A stretch of DNA of 64,000 nt from Egibacteraceae bacterium (GTDB lineage: Bacteria > Actinomycetota > Nitriliruptoria > Euzebyales > Egibacteraceae). The stretch is from positions 1 to 64,000 of the forward strand of contig JAUJMQ010000003.1 of NCBI GenBank assembly GCA_030446775.1. Reading direction: 5' to 3'. A model generated the notes under the pieces. The model did no database searches. It saw only the letters and a list, made by a program, of their open reading frames with translations, and was not told where the DNA came from. The position numbers and the translations under genes were made by a program. Every line of letters starts with the position of its first letter. Positions within the stretch are counted from its first letter, which is position 1. Positions 8,957 through 17,858 of the stretch are shown here, piece after piece.

Positions 8957-10474
8957 TCAGTCGACGTCGACCCACCCGTAGGTGCGTTCGACCGCCTTCT
9001 TCCAGCCGGCGTAGGCCGACTCGCGCTGGTCCTCGCTCCAGGTCGGCTCCCAGCGCCTGTCCTCGTTCCAGTTCTCCCGCAGCGCCTCCTGGTCGCCCCA
9101 GAACCCGGTGGCCAGGCCGGCGGCGTACGCGGCGCCGAGGCTGGTCGTCTCGGCGACGACCGGGCGTGACACCGGCACGCCGAGGATGTCGGCCTGCATC
9201 TGCATGAGCAGGTCGTTGGCCGTGGCGCCGCCGTCGACCTTGAGCACGTCGAGGTGGACCCCCGAGTCCTTCTCCATGGCGTCGGCCACGTCACGGGACT
9301 GGTAGCAGATCGCCTCCAGCGTCGCCCGCGCGAGGTGGGCGTTGGTGTTGAACCGTGACAGCCCCACGATGGCGCCGCGCGCGTCGGAGCGCCAGTAGGG
9401 CGCGAACAGCCCGGAGAACGCCGGCACGAAGTACACGCCGCCGTTGTCGTCGACCTGGCCGGCCAGCCGCTCGCTCTCCGCGGCGCCGCTGATGATGCCC
9501 AGCTGGTCGCGCAGCCACTGCACGGCCGAGCCGGTCACGGCGATCGAGCCCTCCAGGCAGTACACCGCCGCGGCGTCACCCATCTTGTAGCCGACCGTCG
9601 TCAGCAGGCCGTTCTTGGAGTGGACCAGCTCGTTGCCGGTGTTGAGCAGCATGAAGTTGCCGGTGCCGTAGGTGTTCTTCGCCTCGCCGGGGGCGAAGCA
9701 GACCTGCCCCACGGTCGCGGCCTGCTGGTCGCCGAGCACGCCGGTCAGCGGGACCTCGCCGCGGATCGCGCCCGGAACCCGGAGGACGCCGTACGCCTCC
9801 GGGTCCGACGACGGCACGATCGTGGGCAGCATCGACCGGGGGATGCCGAAGAAGCCGAGCAGCTCGTCGTCCCAGTCGAGCGTCGCGAGGTCCATCAGCA
9901 TGGTCCGGCTGGCGTTCGTGACGTCCGTGACGTGCACGCCGCCGTCGGTTCCGCCGGTGAGGTTCCAGGTCAGCCAGGTGTCGGTGTTGCCGAACACCGC
10001 CTCCCCGCGCTCGGCCGCGGCCCGCACGCCGTCGACGTTGTCGAGGATCCACTGCACCTTGCCGGCGGAGAAGTACGTCGCCGGCGGCAGCCCGGCCTTC
10101 TGCCGGATGACGTCGCCCTTGCCCTCGCGTTCGAGCGCCGACGCGATCCGGTCGGTGCGGGTGTCCTGCCAGACGATCGCGTTGTAGTACGGCTGACCCG
10201 TCTTGGGGTTCCACACCACGGCCGTCTCGCGCTGGTTGGTCACGCCCACCGCGGCCAGGTCCGACGAGGAGAGGTTGGCGTTGCCCAGCCCCCGCTCGAT
10301 GACGGTGCGGGTCCGCTCCCAGATCTCGGCCGGGTCGTGCTCCACCCAGCCCGACTGCGGGAGGATCTGCTCGTGCTCGAGCTGGTGCTTGGCGACCTCG
10401 TTGCCGCCGTGGTCGAAGACCATGAACCGGGTGCTCGTGGTGCCCTGGTCGATCGCTCCTACGAATTCGGCCAT
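8957..10474 (-). CDS. glpK: Glycerol kinase
   Basis: Phosphorylates glycerol to glycerol 3-phosphate with ATP. FGGY-kinase motifs run through the 505 residues: [16 protein letters not shown] at the N terminus, [26 protein letters not shown], the FGGY signature regions ([12 protein letters not shown] and [18 protein letters not shown]) and [16 protein letters not shown]. The start is the ATG at 10474 ([10 protein letters not shown]); the ORF-track extension upstream runs through the dhaL-glpK gap. It lies inside the dihydroxyacetone kinase operon, so one transcript would serve glycerol and dihydroxyacetone. The gene is intact. Confidence 0.97.
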   Translation of the reverse strand: MAEFVGAIDQGTTSTRFMVFDHGGNEVAKHQLEHEQILPQSGWVEHDPAEIWERTRTVIERGLGNANLSSSDLAAVGVTNQRETAVVWNPKTGQPYYNAIVWQDTRTDRIASALEREGKGDVIRQKAGLPPATYFSAGKVQWILDNVDGVRAAAERGEAVFGNTDTWLTWNLTGGTDGGVHVTDVTNASRTMLMDLATLDWDDELLGFFGIPRSMLPTIVPSSDPEAYGVLRVPGAIRGEVPLTGVLGDQQAATVGQVCFAPGEAKNTYGTGNFMLLNTGNELVHSKNGLLTTVGYKMGDAAAVYCLEGSIAVTGSAVQWLRDQLGIISGAAESERLAGQVDDNGGVYFVPAFSGLFAPYWRSDARGAIVGLSRFNTNAHLARATLEAICYQSRDVADAMEKDSGVHLDVLKVDGGATANDLLMQMQADILGVPVSRPVVAETTSLGAAYAAGLATGFWGDQEALRENWNEDRRWEPTWSEDQRESAYAGWKKAVERTYGWVDVD

Positions 10475-10553
10475 GTCTTGCGCCTTTCGTGCGTCGGTGC
10501 CGGTTGGATCGGTCGTCGCCCGCCCACGCCGGGTGGTGGCGGGCGTTGGTGAA

Positions 10554-11198
10554 CTACCCCTTGTCCTCGCAGCGCAGCGCGCCGAACAGCAACGCCGAGG
10601 AGGTCGCGCCCGGGTCGACGTGCCCGGCGCTGCGCTCCCCCAGGTAGCTCGCGCGGCCCTTGCGGGCGACGAGGGGGATCGTCTCGTCGCGGCCGGTCTC
10701 GGCGGCCGCCGCGGCGCCGGCAAGGATCGCGGGCAGGTCCTTGCCGCCGTCCAGGGCGGCGTGGGCGGCGGCAACCGCCGGCGTCCACGCGTCGATCATA
10801 GTCTTGTCGCCCACGTCGGCCTTGCCGCGCGCCTTGAGCCCTTCCAGGGCCGCGTCGAGGGCGGCCACCACGGCCGTCTCGTCGAGCTCGACACGCCCGG
10901 CCACGGCGCTCCCGGCGCGCAGGAACGCCGTCCCGTACAGCGGCCCCGCGGCGCCGCCGACCTTGGCGATCAACGTCGTGGCCACGGTCTTGAGGACGTC
11001 GGCCGGTGTGCCGTCGGCGACCTCGGCGAGCTTGGGCACCGTCGCGCGGAACCCACGGTCGAGGTTCTCGCCGTGGTCGCCGTCGCCGATCGCCGCGTCG
11101 AGCTTGGTCAGCCGCTGCCTGTGCTCGGCAACGACAGCGGCGTACCGCTCGACGAAGCCCACGACGTCGGCGGTGGTGACGGCCACGCCGACGCTCAC
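10554..11198 (-). CDS. dhaL: Dihydroxyacetone kinase subunit DhaL
   Basis: ADP-binding subunit that receives phosphate from DhaM and transfers it to dihydroxyacetone held by DhaK. The family motif [14 protein letters not shown] (Mg-ADP-binding aspartates) is near residue 35, and [13 protein letters not shown] and [14 protein letters not shown] fit the helical-barrel fold. The GTG at 11198 overlaps the dhaK stop by 4 bp (GTGA), giving translational coupling. The 214-residue length is typical. The presence of DhaM nearby indicates the PEP-dependent rather than ATP-dependent form. Confidence 0.96.
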   Translation of the reverse strand: MSVGVAVTTADVVGFVERYAAVVAEHRQRLTKLDAAIGDGDHGENLDRGFRATVPKLAEVADGTPADVLKTVATTLIAKVGGAAGPLYGTAFLRAGSAVAGRVELDETAVVAALDAALEGLKARGKADVGDKTMIDAWTPAVAAAHAALDGGKDLPAILAGAAAAAETGRDETIPLVARKGRASYLGERSAGHVDPGATSSALLFGALRCEDKG

Positions 11199-12196
11199 GC
11201 CCCCCGGCGCAGCGCGGGCGTGACGACCGGCGCGTCCCACAGCTCGGTCAGCTCGGCGTCGAGCTTGAGGACCGTGACGCTCGCGCCCGCCATCTCCAGC
11301 GCCGTCATCCACGGGCCGACCAGCGAGCGCGTGACCCGCACGCCGCGCTCGCCGAGCAGCTCGGCCGCGCGCCGGTAGGCGATGTAGAGCTCGATCAGCG
11401 GCGTCCCGCCCATGCCGTTGACGAACAGCAGCGCCTCGTCGCCGTCGCCCAGCGGCATGTCCTCCATGATCGGGTCGAGCAGCCGCGCCACGATGCGGTC
11501 GGCGGGCTCCAGCGGCATCCGCTCGCGGCCGGGCTCGCCGTGGATCCCGATGCCGATCTCCATCTCGTCCTCGCCGAGCGTGAACGTCGGCTCGCCGGCG
11601 TGCGGCACGGTGCACGACGTCAGCGCCATCCCCATGGAGCGGGCGTTGGCGTTCACCCGCTCGCACAGCGCGACGACCCCGTCGAGGTCGTCGCCGCGCT
11701 CGGCCGCGCCGCCGCAGATCTTCTCGGCCAGCACCGTCGCGCCGACGCCGCGGCGCCCCGCGGTGTACAGGCTGTCCTTGACGGCGACGTCGTCGTCGAT
11801 GACGACCTGGCGGACCGACGCGCCCTCGGCCTCGGCCAGCTCGGCGGCCATCTCGAAGTTCACGACGTCGCCGGTGTAGTTCTTGACGATGTGGAGCACA
11901 CCGGCGCCGCCGTCGACCGCGGTCGTGGCGGCCTGCATCTGGTCGGGCGTCGGGGAGGTGAACACCGCGCCGGGGCAGGCCGCGTCGAGCATCCCGCGGC
12001 CCACGAACCCGCCGTGCATCGGCTCGTGGCCGCTGCCGCCGCCGGAGACGATCGCGACCTTGCCGGCGACCGGCGCGTCGGCGCGCACGATGTAGGCGGG
12101 GTCGTGGTTGACGCGGATGAGGTCGCCGTGGGCGGCCTCCATGCCCCGCAGCGCCTCGGCGACGACGTCGGAGGGGTCGTTGATGAGCTTCTTCAC
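11195..12196 (-). CDS. dhaK: Dihydroxyacetone kinase subunit DhaK
   Basis: Binds dihydroxyacetone covalently through a histidine and presents it to DhaL for phosphorylation. Visible features: [18 protein letters not shown] at the start, [15 protein letters not shown] (substrate-binding loop), [14 protein letters not shown], and [12 protein letters not shown] containing the substrate-binding His. The GTG at 12196 follows an AGGAG site. The 333-residue length is typical of the stand-alone PTS-type subunit. It is 25 bp after the glycerol facilitator gene. The gene is intact. Confidence 0.97.
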   Translation of the reverse strand: MKKLINDPSDVVAEALRGMEAAHGDLIRVNHDPAYIVRADAPVAGKVAIVSGGGSGHEPMHGGFVGRGMLDAACPGAVFTSPTPDQMQAATTAVDGGAGVLHIVKNYTGDVVNFEMAAELAEAEGASVRQVVIDDDVAVKDSLYTAGRRGVGATVLAEKICGGAAERGDDLDGVVALCERVNANARSMGMALTSCTVPHAGEPTFTLGEDEMEIGIGIHGEPGRERMPLEPADRIVARLLDPIMEDMPLGDGDEALLFVNGMGGTPLIELYIAYRRAAELLGERGVRVTRSLVGPWMTALEMAGASVTVLKLDAELTELWDAPVVTPALRRGA

Positions 12197-12221
12197 GGTC
12201 GGCTCCTGTCCGGCGGCAACC

Positions 12222-12974
12222 CTAGAAGCCGAGGGCTTTCCACACGACCGCGCCGAGGATGCCGCCGACGATGGGTCCCACGACGGGGATCCAGCTGTAG
12301 CCCCAGTCCGAGTCGCCCTTGCCGGGGATGGGCAAGACGGCGTGGGCGATGCGTGGACCGAGGTCGCGGGCGGGGTTGATGGCGTAGCCGGTCGGCCCGC
12401 CGAGCGACAGGCCGATCGACAGAACAAGGAGGCCGACGAGCAGCGGCACGAGTCCCGTGCCGAAGACCGGCGCCAGGCTGATCTCTTCACCGGTGCCGGC
12501 GATCGCGTCGATGTTGCCGACGATGCCCAGCACGCCGAACACGAGGACGAACGTCCCTATGACCTCGCTGACGAGGTTAGCGGGGGTGTTGCGGACGGCC
12601 GGACCGGTGGAAAAGGTTGCCAGCTTGAGGCCCGGGTCCTCGGTGAGGCCCCAGTGCGGCAGGTAGTGCGCGTAGACGATGCAGGCGCCGACGAACGCGC
12701 CGAGCATCTGGGCGATGATGTAGCCGGGCACCAGGGACCATTCCAGCAGCCCGATGCTCGCGAACCCCAGGGTCACCGCGGGGTTGATGTGCGCGCCGCT
12801 GACGCGCCCCACCGCGTACACGGCCACGGCGACGGCGAGGCCCCAGCCGAACGTGATGACGATCCACCCGGCGTTCTCGGCCTTGGACTCGCGCAGCAGG
12901 ACGCCGGCCACGACGCCGTCGCCGAGGATGATGAGAACCATCGTGCCGATGAACTCGGCGAGGTACGGCTCCAT
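12222..12974 (-). CDS. glpF: Glycerol uptake facilitator (aquaglyceroporin)
   Basis: Membrane channel of the MIP family admitting glycerol and probably dihydroxyacetone by facilitated diffusion. Both NPA boxes are present: [13 protein letters not shown] and [13 protein letters not shown]. The aspartate after the second box (NPARD) and the surrounding residues favour the glycerol-conducting subgroup over strict water channels. Six membrane helices are visible in 250 residues. It heads the glpF-dhaK-dhaL-glpK-dhaM gene string. A good promoter and a strong leader hairpin lie upstream. Confidence 0.95.
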   Translation of the reverse strand: MEPYLAEFIGTMVLIILGDGVVAGVLLRESKAENAGWIVITFGWGLAVAVAVYAVGRVSGAHINPAVTLGFASIGLLEWSLVPGYIIAQMLGAFVGACIVYAHYLPHWGLTEDPGLKLATFSTGPAVRNTPANLVSEVIGTFVLVFGVLGIVGNIDAIAGTGEEISLAPVFGTGLVPLLVGLLVLSIGLSLGGPTGYAINPARDLGPRIAHAVLPIPGKGDSDWGYSWIPVVGPIVGGILGAVVWKALGF

Positions 12975-13036
12975 GTCGCAGACGTCCTTCCCGTGGGAGC
13001 GCAGCAGGGGGTGGCACGTGCCGCAGCTGCTCGGAG

Positions 13037-13060
13037 GCCCGTCGCCCTGCGGCGACGGGC
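13037..13060 (-). promoter_or_regulatory. Strong stem-loop in the glpF leader
   Basis: GCCCGTCGCC and GGCGACGGGC form a perfect 10-bp stem around a 4-base loop, about 65 bp before the glpF start and within the roughly 160-nt untranslated leader predicted from the promoter at 13143-13171. No T tract follows, so it need not be a simple terminator. An mRNA-stability or attenuation role is possible but unproven. Confidence 0.6.
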
Positions 13061-13142
13061 TGGTCCCCGTCGGTCCGTCCAGCCGGCATGTCCCGTCGCG
13101 GCGCCCGCTGTCGGTCCCGACCGCTTGAAGCAGTGCGCCGCG

Positions 13143-13171
13143 ACGCTAGCCACGGGCTGGGGCCGCGTCAA
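13143..13171 (-). promoter_or_regulatory. Predicted sigma-70-type promoter for glpF-dhaKL-glpK-dhaM
   Basis: Reading the minus strand, TTGACG (13166-13171) and TAGCGT (13143-13148) are separated by exactly 17 bp. Both hexamers fit actinobacterial housekeeping promoters. The start point would be near 13136, leaving a leader of about 160 nt before the glpF ATG. Confidence 0.6.
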
Positions 13172-13198
13172 GGACGCCGCGAAGCGGCCGGGGCGGGG

Positions 13199-13468
13199 TC
13201 AGACCGCGGGGCCGTCCTCGCGCGGATGACCGGGTAGCCCCGGCTCGTCGTTGAGGTCGGCCTGGCCCTGCGCGAAGCCCTTGCCCGAGTCCGGGTCGGC
13301 CGGGTTGCCGACCTCCTCCAGGTCGGTCTGGTCTTCGGCGAACTGCTTGCCCGACCCCTCGGGGATGACGCCGCCACCGCCCTGGTGACTGTCGGGATCG
13401 CCGCCCTGTCGCCGTCGCTCCTCGTCGGCCACCCGCTCGGCGCCGGTGCTGTTGTCCTGATCACTCAT
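13199..13468 (-). CDS. Small acidic hydrophilic protein, unknown
   Basis: The 89-residue protein MSDQDNSTGAERVADEERRR... is rich in Gly, Asp, Glu and Gln, with no membrane segment and no cysteine. It contains two imperfect copies of a short unit: GSGKQFAEDQTDLEE and DSGKGFAQGQADLND. The ATG at 13468 follows a GGAGGG site at good spacing. It looks intrinsically disordered, somewhat like small stress or hydrophilin-type proteins, but I do not recognise the family. It lies between glpD (divergent) and the glpF promoter. A competing ORF in another frame (13168-13464) has worse composition. Confidence 0.65.
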   Translation of the reverse strand: MSDQDNSTGAERVADEERRRQGGDPDSHQGGGGVIPEGSGKQFAEDQTDLEEVGNPADPDSGKGFAQGQADLNDEPGLPGHPREDGPAV

Positions 13469-13608
13469 CTGCGACCCTCCGTGCCCGCGTGGACGTCGGG
13501 CTGACCCTGCCCACGCGCCGCCGGTCCCACACGGCTGCGACCGCTCCGCGCACCAGCCCCAGGATCGGGGTAGAACGCACGCGTCGTGGGCGAGTCGAAG
13601 GGAGCACG

Positions 13609-15324
13609 ATGAGGTCGGCGCAGCTGAGCCCCGAGCACCGCCGCGAGTCGTTGCGGCGGATGCGCGAGGAGGTCTTCGACATCGTCGTCGTCGGTGGTGG
13701 GGTCGTCGGTACCGGGACGGCGCTGGACGCCGCCAGCCGGGGCCTGTCGGTCGCGCTCGTCGAGGCGCGCGACTACGCCGCCGGCACGTCGAGCAGGTCC
13801 AGCAAGCTGTTCCACGGCGGCCTGCGCTACCTCGAGCAGCTCGAGTTCGGGCTCGTACGCGAGGCGCTGCACGAGCGCGGTCTCATGCTGACCCGGCTGT
13901 GCCCTCACCTCGCCCGTCCGGTGCAGTTCCTCTACCCACTGCGGCACCGCATCTGGGAGCGGTTCTACGTCGGCGCCGGCGTGCTGCTGTACGACCTGCT
14001 CGGGGGCGCGCGCGTCATGCCCCGCCATCGCCACCTGACGCGCCGGGGAGCGCTGAAGATCGCGCCTGCGCTCAAGCGCAGCGCCCTGGTCGGAGCGATC
14101 CAGTACTACGACGCCCGGGTCGACGACGCCCGGCACACGATGACGATCGCCCGCACGGCGTCCGCCTACGGCGCGGCGATGGCCACGAGCGCCCGCGTGA
14201 CGGGCTTCTTGCGCGAGGGTGAGCGGGTCGTCGGCGTCCGCGTGCGCGACCTCGAGCAGGGCGGCGAGGAGCTCGACGTCCGGGCCGGGATGGTGATCAA
14301 CGCCACCGGCGTGTGGACCGACGAGGTCCAGGAGAAGGCGGGACGCGGCCGGATCCACGTCCGCGCCTCCAAGGGCATCCATCTGGTCGTCCCCCGCGAC
14401 CGGATCAACTCCGACACGGGGCTGATCCTGCGCACCGAGAAGAGCGTCCTGTTCGTGATCCCGTGGGGTCGCCACTGGATCATCGGCACGACCGACACCG
14501 ACTGGGACCTCGACCGCGACCACCCCGCGGCGAGCAGGGCCGACATCGAGTACCTGCTCGAGCACGTGAACTCCGTGCTGAGCTCGCCGCTGACCGAGGC
14601 CGACGTCGAGGGGGTCTACGCCGGCCTGCGCCCGCTGCTGCACGGCGAGTCGGAGTCGACCAGCCAGCTGTCGCGCGAGCACGCCGTCTCCTCTCCGGTG
14701 GCGGGCCTGGTCACGGTGGCCGGCGGCAAGTACACGACCTACCGGGTCATGGCCGAGGACGCGGTGAACGCCGCCGGCCGCGGCCTGGACAAGCGCGTGC
14801 CGCGGTCGTGCACGAAGGTGACCCCGCTGGTCGGGGCCGAGGGCTACCAGGTCGCCTGGAACCGGCGCGAGCGGCTCGCCGCCGAGTCGGGGCTGCACGT
14901 CGCCCGCATCGAGCATCTCCTGCGCCGCTACGGCACCCGCGTCGACGAGCTGCTCGCGCTCGTCGTCGAGCGGCCGGAGCTCAAAGAGCCGCTGCCCGGC
15001 GCCGACGACTACCTCGCCGTCGAGGCGCTGTACGCCGCGTCCTGTGAAGGGGCGCTGCACCTCGACGACGTGCTCACGCGCCGGACCCGGATCTCCATCG
15101 AGACCTTCGACCGGGGGGTGACGGCCGCCGAGCCGGTCGCGCGCCTGATGGCCGGGGTGCTGGGCTGGGACGAGGCGACGCTGCAGCGCGAGGTCGAGCA
15201 CTACCACGCGCGGGTCGCCGCCGAGCGCGAGTCCCAGGAGCAGGGGGACGACCGCACCGCCGACGCCGCCCGGCTGGGCGCGCCGGACGTGCGGCGCGGC
15301 GTCTCCGCCGGCGTCGACGCCTGA
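13609..15324 (+). CDS. glpD: Aerobic glycerol-3-phosphate dehydrogenase (FAD)
   Basis: Oxidises glycerol 3-phosphate to dihydroxyacetone phosphate, feeding electrons to the quinone pool at the membrane. The FAD dinucleotide fold VVVGGGVVGTGTALDAASRG is at residue 25, followed by the GlpD signature SSRSSKLFHGGLRYLEQLEFGLV and GTTDTDWDLDRDHP; the C-terminal DAO_C helical domain starts near residue 405. The ATG at 13609 sits behind AAGGGAG; the ORF-track start at 13489 is upstream read-through. The 571-residue length is typical. It stands opposite the glpFK-dha string and completes the glycerol route. Confidence 0.96.
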   Translation: MRSAQLSPEHRRESLRRMREEVFDIVVVGGGVVGTGTALDAASRGLSVALVEARDYAAGTSSRSSKLFHGGLRYLEQLEFGLVREALHERGLMLTRLCPHLARPVQFLYPLRHRIWERFYVGAGVLLYDLLGGARVMPRHRHLTRRGALKIAPALKRSALVGAIQYYDARVDDARHTMTIARTASAYGAAMATSARVTGFLREGERVVGVRVRDLEQGGEELDVRAGMVINATGVWTDEVQEKAGRGRIHVRASKGIHLVVPRDRINSDTGLILRTEKSVLFVIPWGRHWIIGTTDTDWDLDRDHPAASRADIEYLLEHVNSVLSSPLTEADVEGVYAGLRPLLHGESESTSQLSREHAVSSPVAGLVTVAGGKYTTYRVMAEDAVNAAGRGLDKRVPRSCTKVTPLVGAEGYQVAWNRRERLAAESGLHVARIEHLLRRYGTRVDELLALVVERPELKEPLPGADDYLAVEALYAASCEGALHLDDVLTRRTRISIETFDRGVTAAEPVARLMAGVLGWDEATLQREVEHYHARVAAERESQEQGDDRTADAARLGAPDVRRGVSAGVDA

Positions 15325-15349
15325 CGCGGGCGCCGGCGCGGGGCGTGGC

Positions 15350-16345
15350 GTGCGGGCTCGGCCGCTGGGGCGGACGGGGCTGACCGTCAGCCCGGTCGGC
15401 CTCGCGCTCGCCGCGCTCGGCCGCCCGGCCTACATCAACCTCGACCACGCCGCCGACCTCGGGGACGACCGCAGCGTCGCCGCGCTCGAGCGCCGCGCGC
15501 ACGCGATGCTCGACGAGGCCGTCGGGGCCGGCGTGCGCTACGTCGACGCTGCCCGCTCCTACGGTCGCGCGGAGGCCTTCCTCGCGTCCTGGCTCGACGG
15601 CCGCGGCGCCGGCGCGGTGCCGGTGACGGTCGGCTCGAAGTGGGGCTCCACCTACACCGCCGGATGGCGGGCCGACGCCGACGTCCACGAGGTCAAGGAC
15701 CACTCGCTGGGCACGCTGCGCCGGCAGGTCGCCGAGTCCCGCGCCCTGCTCGGCGACCGGCTCGACCTGTACCAGATCCACTCCGCCACGCTGGACAGCG
15801 GCGTCCTCGACGACGCCGGCGTGCTCGCCGAGCTCGTCGCCCTCGGCGACGGAGGCGTCGTCGTCGGCGTGAGCGTCAGCGGCCCCCGGCAGGTCGAGGT
15901 CGTCCGCCACGCACTGGCGGCGCAGGTCGACGGGATCGTGCCGTTCCGCTGTGTCCAGGCCACCTGGAACGTGCTCGAGCCCTCCGCCGGCGCCGCGCTC
16001 GCCGAGGCCGCCGACGCCGGCTGGGGCGTCATCGTCAAGGAGGGCGTGGCCAACGGCCGGCTCACCTCCCGCAACGACGACCCGGGTTTCGCGGCGCAGC
16101 GGGGGGCGCTGGACGCGGTCGCCGCGCGCCACGGGGTCACCGTCGACGCCGTCGCTCTCGCGGCCGCCCTCGCGCAGCCGTGGGCCGGCGTCGTCCTGTC
16201 GGGAGCGTCGACGCGACAGCAGCTACGCAGCAACCTCACCGCGGCGACCCTGGCGCTGACCGGCGACGACCTCGACGCCCTCGCGCCGCTGGCCGAGCCG
16301 GCGGACGTCTACTGGCGCACCCGCTCGCAGCTGCCCTGGAACTGA
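15350..16345 (+). CDS. Aldo/keto reductase
   Basis: NAD(P)H-dependent carbonyl reductase. The catalytic tetrad residues are visible in family context: Asp and Tyr in YVDAARSYGRAEAF, Lys in VTVGSKWG, His in LYQIHSATLDS. The start motif LGRTGLTVSPVGLA and the cofactor-binding C terminus (VVLSGASTRQQLRSNL) are intact in 331 residues. The GTG start is 25 bp after glpD and the two are probably co-transcribed, so a small carbonyl such as dihydroxyacetone, glyceraldehyde or methylglyoxal is a plausible substrate; that is inference from context. Confidence 0.9.
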   Translation: MRARPLGRTGLTVSPVGLALAALGRPAYINLDHAADLGDDRSVAALERRAHAMLDEAVGAGVRYVDAARSYGRAEAFLASWLDGRGAGAVPVTVGSKWGSTYTAGWRADADVHEVKDHSLGTLRRQVAESRALLGDRLDLYQIHSATLDSGVLDDAGVLAELVALGDGGVVVGVSVSGPRQVEVVRHALAAQVDGIVPFRCVQATWNVLEPSAGAALAEAADAGWGVIVKEGVANGRLTSRNDDPGFAAQRGALDAVAARHGVTVDAVALAAALAQPWAGVVLSGASTRQQLRSNLTAATLALTGDDLDALAPLAEPADVYWRTRSQLPWN

Positions 16346-16357
16346 GGCCCTCAGCCC

Positions 16358-16386
16358 TTGACCGGCGGTGCCGGTTGCGCTGGAAT
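16358..16386 (+). promoter_or_regulatory. Possible promoter for formaldehyde dehydrogenase
   Basis: TTGACC (16358-16363) and TGGAAT (16381-16386) are separated by 17 bp, about 150 bp before the ATG. The -10 element is weak (TGGAAT rather than TANNNT), so confidence is low. The rest of the 193-bp gap shows only G/C-rich inverted repeats. Confidence 0.3.
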
Positions 16387-16538
16387 GTCCAGTTAGCTGC
16401 GGGCGCTTCCGCGCCGCCAAGTGGGCGCGGAGGGTACGCGGCCAGCAGACCCAGCAGACCGGGGAAGGGCCGGACTCCCCATGGACGCGCTGCGAGGCCG
16501 GCACCCCTCTCCGTCCACCTCGGCACCAAGGAGCCGCC

Positions 16539-17752
16539 ATGGCAGACAACAAGGGCGTCGTGTACCTCGGGCCCGGCAAGGTCGCGGTCCAAGACCTCGG
16601 CTACCCGAAGCTCGAGGTACCGGGGGAGTCTCCGACGGGATCGGCATCAAGCGCCAAGCGCCGCACGCCGTCATCCTGAAGATCGTCACCACCAACATCT
16701 GCGGCAGTGACCAGCACATGGTGCGCGGCCGCACGACGGCCCCGGAGGGCCAGAGCCTCGGGCACGAGATCACCGGCGAGGTCATCGAGAAGGGCGACGA
16801 CGTCCTGTTCCTCGACGAAGGCGACATCTGCTCGGTGCCGTTCAACATCGCCTGTGGTCGCTGCCGGATGTGCAAGGAGCGCAAGACCGGCATCTGCCTC
16901 AACGTCAACCCCGCCCGGCCCGGTGCCGCGTACGGCTACGTCGACATGGGCGGCTGGGTCGGCGGCCAGGCCGAGTACGTCATGGTGCCCTTCGCCGACT
17001 TCAACCTGTTGAGGTTCCCCGACCGCGACCAGGCCCTCGCGAAGATCACCGACCTCACGATGCTGTCGGACATCTTCCCGACCGGCTACCACGGCTGCTA
17101 CACCGCCGGCGTCACGTCCGGGTCGACGGTCTACATCGCCGGGGCGGGCCCGGTCGGGCTGGCGGCCGCGACGTCGGCGCACCTGCTGGGCGCTGCGGCG
17201 GTCATCGTCGGCGACATGATCCCCGCGCGCCTGGAGCAGGCGCGCAGCTTCGGCTGCGAGACGATCGACCTGACGGAGCCGGGCACGCTGCCCGAGCGGA
17301 TCGAGCAGATCCTCGGCGAGCCGGTCGTCGACGCCGCGGTCGACTGCGTCGGCTTCGAGGCACGCGGGCACGGTCCGGACGCCCAGGAAGCTCCCGCCAC
17401 AGTGCTCAACTCCATCATGACCGTCGCACGCGCCGGCGCGTCCCTCGGAATCCCCGGCCTGTACGTGACCGGAGATCCCGGCGGCATCGACGCGAACGCC
17501 AAGAAGGGCACGCTGGGCATCGACATCGGGCTGGGGTGGGCGAAGTCCCACTCGTTCACGACCGGCCAGTGCCCGGTGATGAAGTACAACCGCCAGCTGA
17601 TGATGGCGATCCTGCACGACAAGGTCAGCATCGCCAAGAACGTCAACGCGACGGTCATCGGGCTGGACGAGGCGCCCGAGGGCTACGCCGAGTTCGACCA
17701 GGGCGCCGCCAAGAAGTACGTCATCGACCCGCACGGGATGGTCGCCGCCTAG
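16539..17752 (+). CDS. fdhA: Glutathione-independent formaldehyde dehydrogenase, Zn/NAD type (frameshifted)
   Basis: Oxidises formaldehyde to formate with tightly bound NAD, without glutathione. The N terminus MADNKGVVYLGPGKVAVQDL (ATG at 16539 after AAGGAG) lies in one frame; the rest begins near 16628 in another. One missing G in the GGGGG run joins them. Catalytic zinc ligands appear in TTNICGSDQHMVRGRTT and GHEITGEV, the structural zinc lobe in CGRCRMCKERKTGIC, and the NAD fold in AGAGPVGLAAATSAHLLGA. WAKSHSFTTGQ is characteristic of this subfamily. The length of about 404 residues is normal. It ends at a good terminator. Confidence 0.9.
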
Positions 17753-17767
17753 ACCCGCCCGGCCCCC

Positions 17768-17795
17768 GACGGGCCCGCGGCGTCGCGGGCCCGTC
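17768..17795 (+). terminator. Terminator hairpin after formaldehyde dehydrogenase
   Basis: GACGGGCCCGCG and CGCGGGCCCGTC form a perfect 12-bp stem with a 4-base loop, 16 bp after the stop codon, followed by TTCGGG. The T tract is short, as is common for high-GC actinobacterial terminators. Confidence 0.75.
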
Positions 17796-17817
17796 TTCGG
17801 GCCCACGTCTCAGCCCC

Positions 17818-17858
17818 AAGGAGAAGGGTTGGTCACGAAGTCGTGACCAAGGCTCCTA
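17818..17858. repeat. Compound stem-loop, copy A (GGTCACG/CGTGACC family)
   Basis: TTGGTCACGA and TCGTGACCAA form a perfect 10-bp stem with a 2-base loop, enclosed by an outer AGGAG/CTCCT stem. The element ends right at the nnrD stop codon and lies between the convergent fdhA and nnrD genes. A closely related structure occurs at 28122-28179, also between convergent genes. A bidirectional terminator is the simplest reading. Confidence 0.75.

Noticed and set aside
5792-9169. 1125-residue plus-strand ORF
   Set aside because: Antisense shadow of the histidine phosphatase, dhaM and the glpK end, with Ser/Arg/Thr-rich composition typical of high-GC antisense frames.
13465-15207. 580-residue minus-strand ORF opposite glpD
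   Set aside because: Exact antisense of a well supported FAD dehydrogenase; no start signal or motif.
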